From Furcasterigmium furcatum (taxonomy: Eukaryota > Ascomycota > Sordariomycetes > Glomerellales > Plectosphaerellaceae): a stretch of 64,000 nucleotides of DNA. Below the pieces are notes generated by a model, which was not told the origin of the DNA, did not search any database, and saw only the letters and a program-made list of their open reading frames with translations. The position numbers and the translations under genes were made by a program. Location: assembly GCA_001599815.1 (NCBI GenBank), contig BCIA01000003.1, positions 1,736,001 to 1,800,000 on the forward strand, given 5' to 3'. Each line of letters begins with the position of its first letter. Within the stretch, counting starts at the first letter, position 1. Below are positions 22,337-35,100 of the stretch, one piece after another.

Positions 22337-24667
22337 ATGGCCCCGAAAGCAAGGGCGCCCAAGCGGGCTCTCGTCGACCTCCAGGAAGACGACATCGAGG
22401 CCACCGGCATTCCCGACAGCGCCGTGCCCAAGTCCAAGAAGGCTCGAACTGAAGCCAACAGCTCCCTCTTCGTTCGGTCTCTGCCCGCCGATGCGACCAA
22501 CGAGTCCCTGGCTGCCTTCTTCTCCGAGCACTTCCCCGTGAAGCATGCGACGGTGGTCTTAGATCCTTCCACCAAGGCCTCCCGAGGATTCGGCTTTGTC
22601 ACTTTCACGGACGCTGAGGATGCCCTGGAAGCGAAGAACAAGCTGAACAACGAAGTGTGGAACGGACGCCGTCTTGTTGTCGATGTTGCCGAGGCCAGAC
22701 ACAGAGACTCGCATGGTCCTACCCCCAAGGATACCCCCGCGGTTTCTCGTGGCAAGTCAAGCAAGCAGCAAGCAATTGAGGAGGCGTGGATCTCCCCGAA
22801 GCTCATCATTCGCAACCTTCCGTGGAGCATTAAGACCCCGGAGCAGCTCGCCGCCCTGTTCCAGAGCTACGGCAAGATCAAGTTCTCCGATCTTCCCCAA
22901 AACAGAGGCAAGCTCAAAGGCTTCGGCTTTATCACCATCCGCGGACAGAAGAACGCCGAGGCTGCCATTGCTGGCGTCAATAGCAAGGTAGTTGACGGGA
23001 GGACACTCGCTGTCGACTTTGCCGTCAGCAAGGACGAGTGGACGCAGCAGCAGGGGGGACAGCAAGAGGAGGACAAGACGTCTCCCAAGGAGGCTGTGAA
23101 GGCCAAGAAAGAGGAGAAGAAAGACTCGAAAAAGGACCCGAAGAAGGAACCGAAGAAGGACGAGAAGACAAGCAAGCCCTCGGCTGATGAGGATGAGGAC
23201 GCTCAGCTCAAGGCGGATTTGGACAATTTCCTGGCCAACCACATGACAAATCTCGAGGAGGAAAGCAATCCTAGCGATGAGGATGAGGATGACGACGAAG
23301 ACGAGAATAACGATGATCTTGACGAGGACGAAGACGAGGACCCTGACGCTGAGGAGGACACCAAGCCTCAACCTGCAAAGAGCACGGACAACTCAACAAC
23401 CGTGTTCATTCGCAATCTACCATTCACGACCACAGATGAGCAACTGAAGGACCACTTCCGCCACTTCGGACCTGTCAGGTACGCCCGTGTCGTCATGGAC
23501 AAGGCAACCGCTCGACCTGCCGGCACCGGCTTCGTCTGCTTCGTGGAAGAGGCCGACTCCAAGTCTTGCGTCAAGGACGCACCCCGGCCACAGCCCACTA
23601 TGCTCGCGAACAAGAAGTCTATCCTGCAAGACGAGGCGGCCGACCCCGACGGCAAGTATACGCTGGAAGGAAGACTGCTGCAGGTCGCGCAGGCCGTTAG
23701 CAAAGACGACGCCACCAGGCTTGCAGCTGACGGCGGCGCAAAGCGACGCGCCGCCGACAAGCGCCGCCTCTACCTCCTCGAGGAGGGCCAGCTCGACACT
23801 CGCTCGCCCATCTACCAGAGCCTCAGCCAGGCGGAGGTCAAGATGCGCGACCAGAGCAGGCAGCAGCGCAAGAAGCTCGTCGAGGGCAACCCGACGCTGC
23901 ATATCAGTCTCACCCGTCTCGCCATCCGCAACATCCCCCGCGACATCACCTCCAAGGACCTGAAGCAGCTCGCCCGCCAGGCCTGCGTTGGTTTCGCCAA
24001 GGACGTGCAGGAGGGCCTGCGCCAGCCACTGTCCAAGGAGGAGAAGGCGCGCGCGAACAGGGAGGCCAAGGAGGCGGAGCACAACCGCAAGCTCAAGGGC
24101 AAGGGTATCGTGCGCCAGGCCAAGATCGAGTTCGAGAGCAGGGACGGCACCAAGGTCACCGAGAGCACCGGCGGCAAGAGCCGTGGTTACGGTTTCATCG
24201 AGTACTCGTCCCATCGTTGGGCTCTCATGGGTCTGCGATGGCTCAACGGTCACATGATGGAGAACGAGAACGGGCGGAAGCAGCGTCTCATTGTCGAGTT
24301 TGCCATTGAGAACGCGCAGGTTGTGTCCCGTCGCCGGGCCACCGAGGGCAAGCAGACCGCGAACGAGGGCGGCGAGGAAGAGGAGGCCAACGAGGAGGAG
24401 GAAGTCGAGGCTCCGGCCGCGAAGAAGGTCCAGAAGCCCAAGCTGGCCTCGCAGAAGTCCAGCAAGAAGTTCGCCCTCAAGACGGCGCCCAAGAAAGAGA
24501 AGGTCAAGGGGCCTAAGCCTGAGGCGGCTAAAGCGTCTGACCCGGCTGAGAAGCCGAAAAAGTCCAAGAAGGGCGAGAAGACTCGGGAAGAGGTCCAGCA
24601 GAGCCTCGTTGTCAGGAAGCGGCTGATGCGCAAGAAGAAGGCCAACGTCAGGGGCAAAAAGGCCTGA
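22337..24667 (+). CDS. nop4: nucleolar RRM protein Nop4 (RBM28-like)
   Basis: Large-subunit ribosome-biogenesis factor. A single exon of 776 aa with four RNA-recognition motifs: RRM1 from about residue 41 (SLFVRSLP and RGFGFVTF), RRM2 from about 154 (KLIIRNLPW and KGFGFITI), RRM3 from about 353 (TVFIRNLPF and GTGFVCFV) and RRM4 from about 525 (TRLAIRNIP and SRGYGFIEYSSH). A long Lys-rich then Asp/Glu-rich linker separates RRM2 from RRM3. The C-terminus is strongly basic and suits nucleolar retention. Four RRMs and the spacing fit Nop4 rather than Mrd1, which has five or six. The start is taken at MAPKARAPKRAL, just after a CAACA leader context. Confidence 0.93.
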   Translation: MAPKARAPKRALVDLQEDDIEATGIPDSAVPKSKKARTEANSSLFVRSLPADATNESLAAFFSEHFPVKHATVVLDPSTKASRGFGFVTFTDAEDALEAKNKLNNEVWNGRRLVVDVAEARHRDSHGPTPKDTPAVSRGKSSKQQAIEEAWISPKLIIRNLPWSIKTPEQLAALFQSYGKIKFSDLPQNRGKLKGFGFITIRGQKNAEAAIAGVNSKVVDGRTLAVDFAVSKDEWTQQQGGQQEEDKTSPKEAVKAKKEEKKDSKKDPKKEPKKDEKTSKPSADEDEDAQLKADLDNFLANHMTNLEEESNPSDEDEDDDEDENNDDLDEDEDEDPDAEEDTKPQPAKSTDNSTTVFIRNLPFTTTDEQLKDHFRHFGPVRYARVVMDKATARPAGTGFVCFVEEADSKSCVKDAPRPQPTMLANKKSILQDEAADPDGKYTLEGRLLQVAQAVSKDDATRLAADGGAKRRAADKRRLYLLEEGQLDTRSPIYQSLSQAEVKMRDQSRQQRKKLVEGNPTLHISLTRLAIRNIPRDITSKDLKQLARQACVGFAKDVQEGLRQPLSKEEKARANREAKEAEHNRKLKGKGIVRQAKIEFESRDGTKVTESTGGKSRGYGFIEYSSHRWALMGLRWLNGHMMENENGRKQRLIVEFAIENAQVVSRRRATEGKQTANEGGEEEEANEEEEVEAPAAKKVQKPKLASQKSSKKFALKTAPKKEKVKGPKPEAAKASDPAEKPKKSKKGEKTREEVQQSLVVRKRLMRKKKANVRGKKA

Positions 24668-25021
24668 TCTATCTGTGGCTTTGGTTTCTTGCTTGGTACT
24701 CTCCTGTTATTGGGGAGAGTTCATGATACCTGTAGATAATTTTATCACGCATGTTACCAAACCATCATGGTTCTCTGTCTCAATTGTAACCCTGGTGCCA
24801 CAATGCAAACGAGTCGACAGCGTAAAAAGTAGATTAAGGCAGGGTGTAGGTAAATCTATATGAGCTACAGTACGCTGAAGGGTAGACAAAGCCATTCAAT
24901 GCTGAAATGGCAGCAGGACAACCACCAAAATGCTTCGGAGGTATCCAATGGCTTCCATTTTGCCAAAATAACATAAAAACGCCCATAGGCCATGCTGGTT
25001 GAACAAAATCACAAGAAACAA
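24668..25021. other. intergenic region between convergent NOP4 and NIPA genes
   Basis: 354 bases, AT-richer than the flanks, holding two 3' UTRs. I see nothing else. Confidence 0.5.
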
Positions 25022-27195
25022 TCAAGGTTCCTGAGTATCGCCTTCAGTGTCAGTGGCACGGCCCTTCTTCTTGCGCTTGACCTTGAACAGATGTCCCAGC
25101 GTATCACTCAAGCTTCTCGGCCTCCTCCCGGCACCACTTGGGGAGTCGGGTTGTGCGGGAAGCTGCTCCGCCTCGGCAGGGTCAGGAAAATGTGTGATGT
25201 GGTCCTGCGACCGCGAAGCTAGCCGCTTCTTGTGAGCCTCAGCTTCGATTTCCTGCTGTGCTCGCAACTCGTCTTCCGACATAAAGAGGCTCGCGCGGAT
25301 AGACGTTCGCAGCCTCTTGACGGACGGCCTCTTCAGGAGCGGATTGTCTGCGTTCCTAAGCAGAGTATCCTTGACCACGGCACTGACGGTCGAGGAGAGG
25401 GGTGATGGCGAGAATATCGGACCGTTGAACTGATGGGCCTGAGGTCTCTGCGCCTGCGCAGGCAGGGAAAGCGCGGGACGGGGGGTCACCGGCGCGTCCG
25501 ACTGATTAGGGAATGGGAATGGCGTCGAGACTTCGCGGAAGGGGGTACTCGGTTCGGAGGGGGTCGCGGACAACGCGGCCAGGGTAGGTACCGAGTTATC
25601 GGAGATGGTCCGGACTCCAGGAGGAGGGACGATATCCTCGTCATCCCAGGGGTTGTTCAGCAATGGCGCCTCCTCCCCTGCACCCGGACTCCTAGCCGAA
25701 AAGGCAGCCGCCGTTCGAGATGTCGGAATCCCTGAATCATGGCTCATGCCGTACAGCTTGGGGTCCGAGGCGAGATAGCTCAGTCGAGAAGCCTTGGAGG
25801 AGCGGCGTGAGCTTGACGCAGAGCCAATGGGCTGCGGCCCCGGATGGCCCCCGTCTTGGGCAGCCATACCTATTGTTTCCTCGACCCCGTCGATGTCGGA
25901 TAATGTCTCTTCCTCTTCGTCATGTCGGGGTCTACCACTAGTAATCAAGAAGACACCGAAGAAGGTCAACAAGCAACCACCAACGAATTTGCCTGCCTGT
26001 TCAGCACTTGTCCGCTCAAAGTCTCTGTACAGAACAGCGCTTCCGATGATGACGCAGAGCGTAAAAGTGACGAATTGGATTGGGATGACCTGGGTGGAAT
26101 CGAAGCGCTGCAATGCTTTATTGACGTAGCGGACCTGCATCACCGCCGTGGATAGCAGGATGAACACCAAGGCGTATGTGACGGGGGTGGTGAAGGCGCG
26201 GAATAGCGTCGAGGAGAGCATGGACGAGACGCCCTTCGTAGAGAGTGCGGTGTAGCCGCCTGAGCCATGGTAGTTAGCAGCCACAAACAAACTATCGATC
26301 TTCAAGCGCCGGAGAGCTTAGAGGAGCACTCACCGAATAGACCAACGAGACCAAGGTCAATAAGAATGGTCTTGTTGCCGTACCTGGGGCTGGCCCACAT
26401 TAGGATGGCGATCAGGCTGATCGTGACGGCCAGATATATCTGAAAGGCGAGAGTAGTGATGTGCTCCCAAACGTCCTCCGGATCGAGCTTCGTTTCCTGG
26501 GTATTGGCGCTGAGAACAACGGTGACAACGCCTCCCACGGCGATGACGACGCCCCAGAAATCGCGCGGGCGGAATCTCTCCTTGAACAGAATCGGAGCGA
26601 TAATACAATTCGATATCAGGGCGACCACGCCGAGCGGCGAGACGATGGAGGCGGGCGCGAAGCCATACGCGAGGAAGTTGCCCATCTCGCCGACCGAGAT
26701 GAGGATCTGGCCGAGCCACCAGTATGGGGACTTGAGGTATGTAGATGCTGCATTGTCATCTCCGTCGGAAGACTCGGAGGCGATGGTGACCTCGGAATGG
26801 AACGACGTCGTCAGAGGGTCGGATTCGCGGGCCTCGCCATCGTCGTTGTTATCATTGTTCGCGACGTGATGTCCGTTCGGGTGGCCGTCGCGGGAAGCAT
26901 TGCCGTTGGTGCCCAAGGTACCATATGTTCCGTTGCGATTGCCGTTGCGGGCTTGACGTAGGGCTTCCTTGGCCCGTTTGCGATTCCGGCTGCGTTCGCG
27001 ATGTAGCCTGATGTGTGCATATCGCTGGACATTGAGGGCAAGGGCGATGAGAATATTGCCAACAATGGCGGTTATGATGCCGATCAGGGATGACCAGTTC
27101 TGTAGATCTTTGTCCTTGTGGCCGTCGTCGCCGGCGAATGCGGGCAAGGGAGGAGCAAGGCCGTCGGGCGAGGCGGGAGCGCCGGATATGCCCAT
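25022..27195 (-). CDS. NIPA-type magnesium transporter
   Basis: Member of the NIPA/DUF803 family of Mg2+ transporters in the drug/metabolite-transporter superfamily. Exons are 27195-26334 and 26259-25022, giving 699 aa. Transmembrane segments seen include LIGIITAIVGNILIALALNV (about residues 37-56), WWLGQILISVGEMGNFLAYG, IVSPLGVVALISNCIIAPIL, FWGVVIAVGGVVTVVLSA and, after the intron, LVFILLSTAVMQVRYVNKAL, IQFVTFTLCVIIGSAVLY and FVGGCLLTFFGVFLIT. The blocks GEMGNFLAYGFAPASIVSPLG and QVRYVNKALQRFDSTQVIPIQF are family hallmarks. About 100 residues of Asn/Gly/Ser-rich loop follow the first helix, and a 300-residue disordered cytosolic tail ends the protein. The start at MGISGAP is chosen because preceding in-frame residues are Arg/Pro-rich and unlike the family; a 5' extension cannot be excluded. 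Confidence 0.88.
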
Positions 27196-27985
27196 CGTGG
27201 GCGTGGGCGCAATGGGTGATGGAGAGAAGAGAATCTCCTGAGCGATTAGCAGTCGGCGGCAGGCTCGGGGATGTCTTGTGGGTGCGGAGAGGCGCGGCAG
27301 CGGGATCTCGGCATGGAGGCGCGCGAGATGCGATTCGAGTCGAGATTGCGACGGGGATATCGTCTCATTGAGGCGGCGGAGGACCGGGTCTAGCAGTCGC
27401 GGACGATAAGTCCTTCGGAGAGGTTGCTTCCAGAGCAGGTCATGACGGGGGATGCGAAGGAGAGAGCAGATTCCCAGATTTACCTTGGATGATGGATGAC
27501 CCGAGGGCTGCAAGGTCAATCCGACTGACTGCCTGGGCTTGCTTGGTTGGAGGTTATGCTAAGACAGACAAGAGCTGCCTTGGCGCGAGGAACCAACCAG
27601 GGGCCGCCATGTCCGGCGCGCCGAGCTCCGTGCTAGTGTGGCTTCGACCCGACGGAGGTGATGGATGCCCAAGGGTGCCGTCATGGCTGTGGCTGGTGCG
27701 CAGTTCCAAGCCACGACTGTCAGGTGCTTGATGCTGCCTCATGTCATTCAACTTCCCCAACAAACTTGAAAGGAACATCCGACATCTTTTTGCCACGATA
27801 GCCTCGCTCCGTCGCATCAACACACATCCGATTTCGTCCTCTCGTCATATCCTCACTTCACACCCACAAGCTCGATATCCTCCTCAGAACGCCTGGGGCC
27901 TGAGCAGCAGCCAGCACCGGCCATCACACCCGCTCTTACGCTGTATATTGTTGAACCTCGCCCCACATCAGCAACGCTCTGAAAG
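27196..27985. other. divergent promoter region, NIPA gene / unknown gene
   Basis: 790 bases between divergent starts. The minus-strand frame remains open upstream of the NIPA start but has no family similarity. C/T-rich sequence precedes 27986. Confidence 0.5.
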
Positions 27986-29170
27986 ATGCCCGAAGACGAT
28001 CCCGTCACCAACTTCTTCATCAAATTCAAGCAGAATGTCGATACACACATCGCCTCGGTCTTCCAAGGGGCGCTAGGATTGCCCTCTGTCGTCTCCAAAC
28101 ATACACATTCCAGCGGACGATGGCCCGAGCCTCTGCCCCCCTCATCGGAGTCCAAGACTAACACCTCCAACCCGGACTCTCACGGTTCTACGCCTTCTTC
28201 CCCTCAGACCTCCTGCACACAACCACGCCAGACAATCTGGTCTCTCCTGCCCATGCGCACCCTTCTAGACGTTGAGGCGGTCTCCGAATCGCTCTACCAA
28301 CTGATGTGGATGTCCTTTCTCATCGACTCCGAGTACTCTCCCCTCAGACTCCGCCACCTCCCGCAACCCGTGCCCAGAGACCTACCAGAAGGCGCGGATG
28401 CCTCATTATTTGGGTTCGAGGACGCATTCGAGGATCTCCTCAGCGTCACCAGCGGACAGGGACTGATGGACATCCACGAGTGGTGTGCCATGAAAAAGGA
28501 GTGGCAGCACGCATATCCCCAGGGCCTGCCACCCCTCATGTGGCTTCATCAGCTCACTCGTCAAGGTCTCTGGGACGGTTGGGAGGCGCGGCCGGATTTC
28601 GTCGAGAGTATCGTCAGCGAAAGATGGCGACGGTGGCTGGAAGACCAGAACGACCCTTTCAGGAATGGTTCACAAGAAGACGAGCCCTCGCGGGTCCGTG
28701 CAGAACAAAACTCTGGACAAACCTCGAATCGGGAAGTTGGACCGGATACTTCTGCTTCGGATGGGAGATCGCCCGCAGTCGAGGAGGATATGTACCGGTT
28801 GTTTGAGCAGGGGCGGGCCATCACCCAGTCCTTGCAGTCGGGACTGGATATCCTTCGCAGGCTCGGGGAGCCGTCATCGTCCGACTCAGAAGACCGGCCA
28901 CATGATTTGTTGGTGGAACGGCAGCAGACTGGCACATCCGAGTCGCGCGGCTTACCCAAGGGCTGGAGGGAGAATGTCACGGTTGACGAGCGAACAGACG
29001 ACGAGGGCTATACCACCGTCTCAAGGACCAGGGTCGTCTACGACGATAACGATCGCCCTGTGAGCACGACGACGATGACGAAGACGGCTCGATCCGTCTC
29101 GTTTGATTCGTCCGGGAACGGGACGAAAGGGGGTTCAGTCGATGACAAGGGAAGCTGGTTTTGGAAATGA
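27986..29170 (+). CDS. conserved-looking protein of unknown function
   Basis: A 394-residue single-exon protein that I do not recognise. Codon use (C/G third positions) and the clean frame support a real gene. The N-terminus (TNFFIKFKQNVDTHIASVFQG) could form an amphipathic helix. A Trp-rich central region, about residues 90-220, includes LYQLMWMSFLIDSEYSPL, MDIHEWCAMKKEWQHAYP and SERWRRWLED, and looks folded and alpha-helical. A disordered Ser/Glu-rich linker follows. The C-terminal 80 residues contain VDERTDDEGYTTVSRTRVVY and DDNDRPVSTTTMTKTARSV, a beta-rich repeat-like tail that ends in GSWFWK. No signal peptide or transmembrane helix is seen. Confidence 0.8.
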   Translation: MPEDDPVTNFFIKFKQNVDTHIASVFQGALGLPSVVSKHTHSSGRWPEPLPPSSESKTNTSNPDSHGSTPSSPQTSCTQPRQTIWSLLPMRTLLDVEAVSESLYQLMWMSFLIDSEYSPLRLRHLPQPVPRDLPEGADASLFGFEDAFEDLLSVTSGQGLMDIHEWCAMKKEWQHAYPQGLPPLMWLHQLTRQGLWDGWEARPDFVESIVSERWRRWLEDQNDPFRNGSQEDEPSRVRAEQNSGQTSNREVGPDTSASDGRSPAVEEDMYRLFEQGRAITQSLQSGLDILRRLGEPSSSDSEDRPHDLLVERQQTGTSESRGLPKGWRENVTVDERTDDEGYTTVSRTRVVYDDNDRPVSTTTMTKTARSVSFDSSGNGTKGGSVDDKGSWFWK

Positions 29171-32100
29171 AGAAACAAGTATGTGGGCAACATGATCTCG
29201 CCAGATTGAGACACGAATATGAGCTCGCCTTGCCACAAAACAAATCATGCTTGCTTCCGCGCCTCTCTCTTGGTCCTTTTAATGAACTCTGCCCTGTGAG
29301 ATGTGGCAATTGCCGCCACAACTACACGCACAAGTCGCTGGCCGCAGGACCAAAAGCAAGCATCCATTGATAACCTTTCAATAGGCGAATCCCAAGGCTC
29401 GGCATCGAAAAGCTGTCCATTTACGTAGGCCAGGGCATCCGGGATGTGTCGAATTCCGTTGTCGAATCGCGACGTGCGGTCGATTAATTGCTTTTGCCGT
29501 CCCGAAGATCAGACTCGCGAGAAAGCCACATCACACCGCATCGTGCCCGATCTCCGGTGGAACTGCTGATCTCCTGAAGACATCAGAGACGCGACCAGGG
29601 CAAGCCCCCCGGACACATCCCGCGCCAGGTTTCTGGTGATGTCTCAGCCGCAGAGGTGCGCCAAGTATTACCGGTGCAGTAGTGCTGTCCGCAGTGGTTC
29701 TGCGTCTGTCTGCTGAAGAAGAATCAGAGGCAGGCCAACCATCCGGCGCCCGAGCCGCGAGACATTGGACACGAGACTCGTATGTACATATGCGGTCCCG
29801 AGGAGGAGTCACAATGCGTGAGCCTCGAGGGTGCAGGCATGGCTGCTGATTTCAATTTCCACCGGTTCCAACAGCAGATGCCAGCCATCCGGAGCAGGCC
29901 TTGCCTGTCTGACCTGCCTCCCGCCCTCCCTCCCACCATGGCGGCTCTCGCGTTGGGGACCCGGACACGACACCCCACGATGGCGCTTGAGGGCCGGTAT
30001 TTGCTGTTGTGGCTGGTCCGCTAGCAGGCCACCCTTGCAGATACCATGGTGACAATTCGCGCCGTCTGTGCGGGACGCGGCACTGCTTCACCTCACCCCT
30101 GAAGCTTCATGGCTCCAGCCTCCAGAAACAGTTTCGGGGATGGCTTCGATCCCAATGTGGAAGCTGTCTTCCCGTCGGGCCAGCGGCGAGGACTCGCGTC
30201 GTCCGACTGAGAAGTGACGATATGCTTACTGAAGGGGAGGGGGTTTCCGGCGATCATATCAGCACCGTCTGGGATGCGCACCACGGAGACCTCAGAAAGG
30301 TAGGTACTCGGGTTCCAACAGCGCGGGAGCCGGGCGTCCCTGTGATAAGCTTCCATTATTGCTTTCTCGTGCCGCGCTCTCTGAGCGGCGGTGAGCGAGT
30401 TCTCCATCTCCATGCGTCGTCGGTCCCGTCACACAGCAGCAAACATGAGCTTCACGCCCAGACGCCGTCGCTTCAGCCTTGACCAGGGCCCTTCGCTATT
30501 CGCCGGGTGGAGCGCCAGACCAAACCCGACAAGGCAGGCTGGGGGTCGTGGGGGACGAAGCTTCGTAGGATCAGCAGCAGCCTTTCCGGAGGATCGTCCA
30601 TGTCCCTCAACAGCTTACTTCATCTTTCGGCACCCACGTGTATGCGGCGATGTCCGAGACTCCTCATCGTGGGAACGGCGTGAGACGTTGACTGACATGC
30701 GTCAACTCATCCTCGTGGGCGGCGTGGCTGGCTGCCCGCTCAGACTGCAATTGTCCGGTTACTGGCCGCGTCGCACAGCATGGGAATCGATCCTTTGTTC
30801 CGTATCTCGCCTCCTCGCTGATACAATTACATATCCGCCGGGGCATTCTTCTCCCGGCAGTCCGGAAAGCTCCGGCAACTCGCAATCGGTCCTGAATAAA
30901 CCACTTCCACGTCGGGCGATGCCGTGGCAACAAAATGACGGCGACCTGCTGTATGCGTACTTCGAATCAATCAACCACCGCCGCCGGAAGGAGATTGCCA
31001 TGGTGCCTGCCGCTAAATTGAGCACATTCGGGACTATTGTGGGCTTGGTTGAACACGGAATTGGGATGCCCCCGGCCTAGCAATGGTTCCACGAGATTCG
31101 GGACGGCTTCCTTGCTTCGGCCGTCACTGGGCCAGCTCGACCCGGTGACGGTCCGTCTCCTCGGCACCGCCCTAGTGCTTCCCAGCAAAAGGTAGCCTGT
31201 CATTTGGGGTCCTCGAGATCTGCGCCGTTGTTCGAATGGCTCCGACCAGACGTGGTCTTTTGTGTGTCAGTGCTCTGTGCAGTTGTTTGGTGCAACGCTT
31301 TGTGCTGGTGCCAGCGAGGCTCAAAGGTCCGACCCAGGCTGCCAGGTCCAATATGTACATACGTACATTTGTACGTTTCGTTCGGGGCCCGATCCCTCGG
31401 GCACTGCCACAGGAATGGATCGCCATGAGCTCGCTCGCTGTCTCGTGGATCGTCGTCGTCACTACCGGGGAAGAGATGCCGGTCACTCAGACGAGCCTGG
31501 CCTCAGAGCCTGTGCCTGTCTCTCCAATCCAGTGGAGCGTCATGTCTTAGTTTGTGACAGACGGCGTCCCGTTGGGGCAGAGCTCCCCCACGGGTGTCCC
31601 GGCGCCAGGGGAAGCCGGTGGTCGCGCAAGGCCGCCCTGGTCGTCCCCACGGCATGCACATATTGTGACCTCTGGCGCAATGTTTCGGTGCTCATGGAGC
31701 CATGATGAGGACCAAATACTCTGTATGTCGTACGCATGTGCAAATAGATAGAGGAGGAGAGGGCGACTCCGGTCCCAGTGAAAACAAAGGCCAGCCCTTG
31801 AAAGGGGGTGCAAACCCGATACCACCACCGCCAGGCTGGCATCTGTGGCATGGGAGGCCATCCATCCTTCGGCCATCTCCACGACATCTGGTTCCCGAGG
31901 CGAAGAAGGGGACACTGGACTCCAATCAGCCATCAGTTTCAACCTGCACACGGACCATATGGCTCTCAGGTACCGCCATGGAGGCGAGGGATCCATGTCT
32001 CCCTTCGCCTGTTCTGCTCTTGCGGAGGAGCCTCGGCAGTGTCTGTCCTGGAGCTTTCGCATACCCGAAAAGAGCTCACTGCGAAGTCAGGCAGTTGACT

Positions 32101-35100
32101 GTTCAAACCTCTGTCGAGACACTACTTTAGTGGTCACTTGCAGCCCCTGTCGCCGGCAGATGCAGTTGCGGGGTTGGTGACCAGAGAATGCAGGCCCAAA
32201 GGACTTTGGCGATGCAGAAGGTTTACAAATATGGCTCTTCTGTTTAAGAAGAGGGTGGCCCGACGTATCTCGAGAACCGTGCTGATTCGGCGCAAGCAAC
32301 ATAAGTAAATCGACGACGGCCGAGGTTGCAATGGGCCTCCCTTTGGGCATTGGCAGGGACAGCGAGTTGTGCTCATGGAGGGGCGGCTATCTAGACGGGA
32401 ACGGATGGCGAGGTGTGCCCCCAATATGCACGTCGTAGGCTGGCCACGCGAGAAGGACTTTGTAGTACACTCGAGTTTGGAATCACCAGACATGCTTCGA
32501 CCTGTCCCATGCTTTGACAGCAGATGGCAGAAGAGCACGAGCTCATTCTCGAAGACGAAGGCTGGGAAACCAGCTGGAGCTTGGGTCGCTTTTCACCATC
32601 GATGTGCTTCCGCAACGAAAATCAAAGCCCAGTCGACAGACATCCGCGCTGGATGACAAGTCGACTAACCCTGCAGGTTGCATGTCCGTTGGAGCTGCCC
32701 GCAGTAAGTATGGGGTCCACAGAAGCAGACAAAGGCTTCAAGTGCCCAAAAAGAACGCAACCTGCGTTCCGCCAGAACGGCTCACCCCGCTCAAAAGGGC
32801 GATACGGAGACCTGCGAGGGGTTGGATTGCACAGTCTGTGCGTCGACTCGGACGGACGAGTCCTTCTGGTCAAACATCCTCGCGGGGTGCATCTTGGCAA
32901 TAGGAGGACTCGTTTCCCCAAGTTGACATGTGGAATGACTCACTGGATGAATAACATCATTGCAAGAAGCAACTGCTGTCCGGCTTGTAGGAGATACATG
33001 TAGAAAGCTGGAGAGCAAATGCGCATTGCGTTCTTGCAACCCGCCGAGCCAGTCCAGACTGCGTACAGAGGATTTCGTACAGAGACGTCCCCGCAAGTTT
33101 CCACAGGTGGTCTGCAGCTCTGCCAGGCGACCCTCGCCTCGTATGCAGGACGAAGTGGGTTCATGCTTGTGGGAGCCCTCGAGGCCGGCTGTTGGTGGAA
33201 TGAATCCTACTTGTTGTAGAAGACAGCAGTTGGTCTTCGCCAGAAGTGAAGACCAGTAGAAATGGTGCATCGGAAGGGTCCAAGTGATGCCTCATCAGCT
33301 CAAGCCCCCAACCCGACCGATGCCTGCCATGAGTCTCACCCCACGCCATGCCGAACGAAAAGCTGCCTCTGCGATAGCGCGTGCTGATAAGGAAGGCCAC
33401 CGATTGTTGGCTGCTGGCCTTGGATCAACGCGGATCTGCGGCACGTCTGCTCTGTCTGGGGCGAGTATCGTATGGTGTCAGTCCTGGATCAGGCATGGGC
33501 TGGTTCTGGACCCTGAGGCACGGATGAGGTGGCTGGCAGACGACGTCCCTGTCACCCCAGCGAGAGCTCCCTCCTTGTCAGTCAGTCATGGTGAGGCCTT
33601 GCAGTGACCACCACCGCCAGCCGGGATGTGGCGCCGTTGGCAAGCCTGGCAGCCACGCTACTGTGTGGGCGTGGGCGTGGCGGTACCTGCAGCACTGTGA
33701 GTTGACCCCCTGTGTTGGTGCGAAGGCCGGGCTCCCTGGAAGAAAGACCCTGGACGGTCTTGGGCTCACGTAGATCTTGATCTATCACAATCTGAATCGT
33801 CCACGGCGGTCGAAGCGATTCTAGGGCACGAGTCGCGGCGTTTTGTACAAATCTGGAAGGCCCTCGGAGAATAACAGGGCGACTCCCACCTGATGTACTA
33901 TAAGTAAGGTACTGTAAGTATGTATGCTGGATGACTGACATGCGGGGATGTCGCAGCGGCTTTCCGACTGAGCATGAGCGAAGTGGCCCCCGGACATTCG
34001 AGTTTCGGAGCCGTGAGAGGCGAGGGCTGCATTGAGTACCAACCAGTGAGGCCGCCGTCATGGCAAAATCTGAGCAGAGATATGTATGAGGGACAACGGG
34101 AGAGGGTGCCAGGTGCAAGCTCCTTCGGACGTCGCACAGCAGGCGCCTTCCACCAGGCGTGGAAGGTTCTGGGTCACTCAGGTCAAGGGGGTGCAGGGTT
34201 GAAAGAGTTGGTATGTATGTATCCAATGTCCCTGGACTCAGCAGGACGAAGACGGCAAGATCGGCGAAGACGTCTTTGACAGATTCGGCTTGCAACAGAT
34301 GGAGCATGAAGCAGGACCAGGGCTATGGGACCGGTCAAGGGGGCATTGGCTTCTAGATTGTCGAATCGAGATGCGTACGGACGAGAAGAGTTCGAGTGGC
34401 ATGAAGCTGGCGGGTTACTGTTGCTGTTGGTAGTCGAGCCAATGGTTTGGCCATCTCGAGGCCGGGCACCTTGCAGCTGCGGGAGGCAGGTCGAAGATTT
34501 GGCCGCTTCCATCTGCAGGAACCGGAGTCCAAGGGGACGAAGGTGGACTCGCAGCCTTTGACGTCGCGTCGAGTACATATGTACAGAGGTAGGAGATAGC
34601 GGCAATGCGCCTGTGCTTGGCCCGGAACGGCAATGCCAATGTTCGAGTCGGAGAGAGATGAGCTGAACTGAGATGAATGTGAGCTTCGAGGAGGTGTGTG
34701 GGCTCTGGGAGAAGCCGTTCCATGACATGAGCAAGTTTGGGTCCCATCCATTCTGCCAGCGCTGGAGATGCAGGCGCAAGGCACAACGACAACGGTCTGG
34801 GAGGAAGGAGTGCATCAGTGGATACAGACAGATGCACTTGCTGCAGAAACCACCTGCATCACCAAGGGGGGCACCTCAGGATCCAATCAACTTGCACGGC
34901 CACCCTCCAGAAGCATGACGGGAACAGTCAGTGCAGTGGAAGCCGTTGAGGGAAGGAAGCAGCACCCCTCCAACCCTCTTGCCCTCGGTCTCAGTCTCAC
35001 TTGTTCCCGGTGGGTTGGAAGGTGCGTTTTAGTGAGGTGCCAGGAAGTGGCCTGCCTGATGCCATGGATCCAATGGCTTCTTCATTTCCAGCATCATTTT

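Noticed and set aside
22757..24253. Long minus-strand frames opposite NOP4 (Leu/Val-rich)
   Set aside because: They mirror the acidic/basic codons of NOP4, a usual antisense shadow.
30391..31080. 229-codon plus-strand frame in the large gap
   Set aside because: Arg-rich composition without family similarity, overlapped by similar frames on the other strand; typical of chance frames in GC-rich DNA.
33582..34307. 241-codon minus-strand frame in the large gap
   Set aside because: No conserved motif, no codon bias, and competing frames on both strands.
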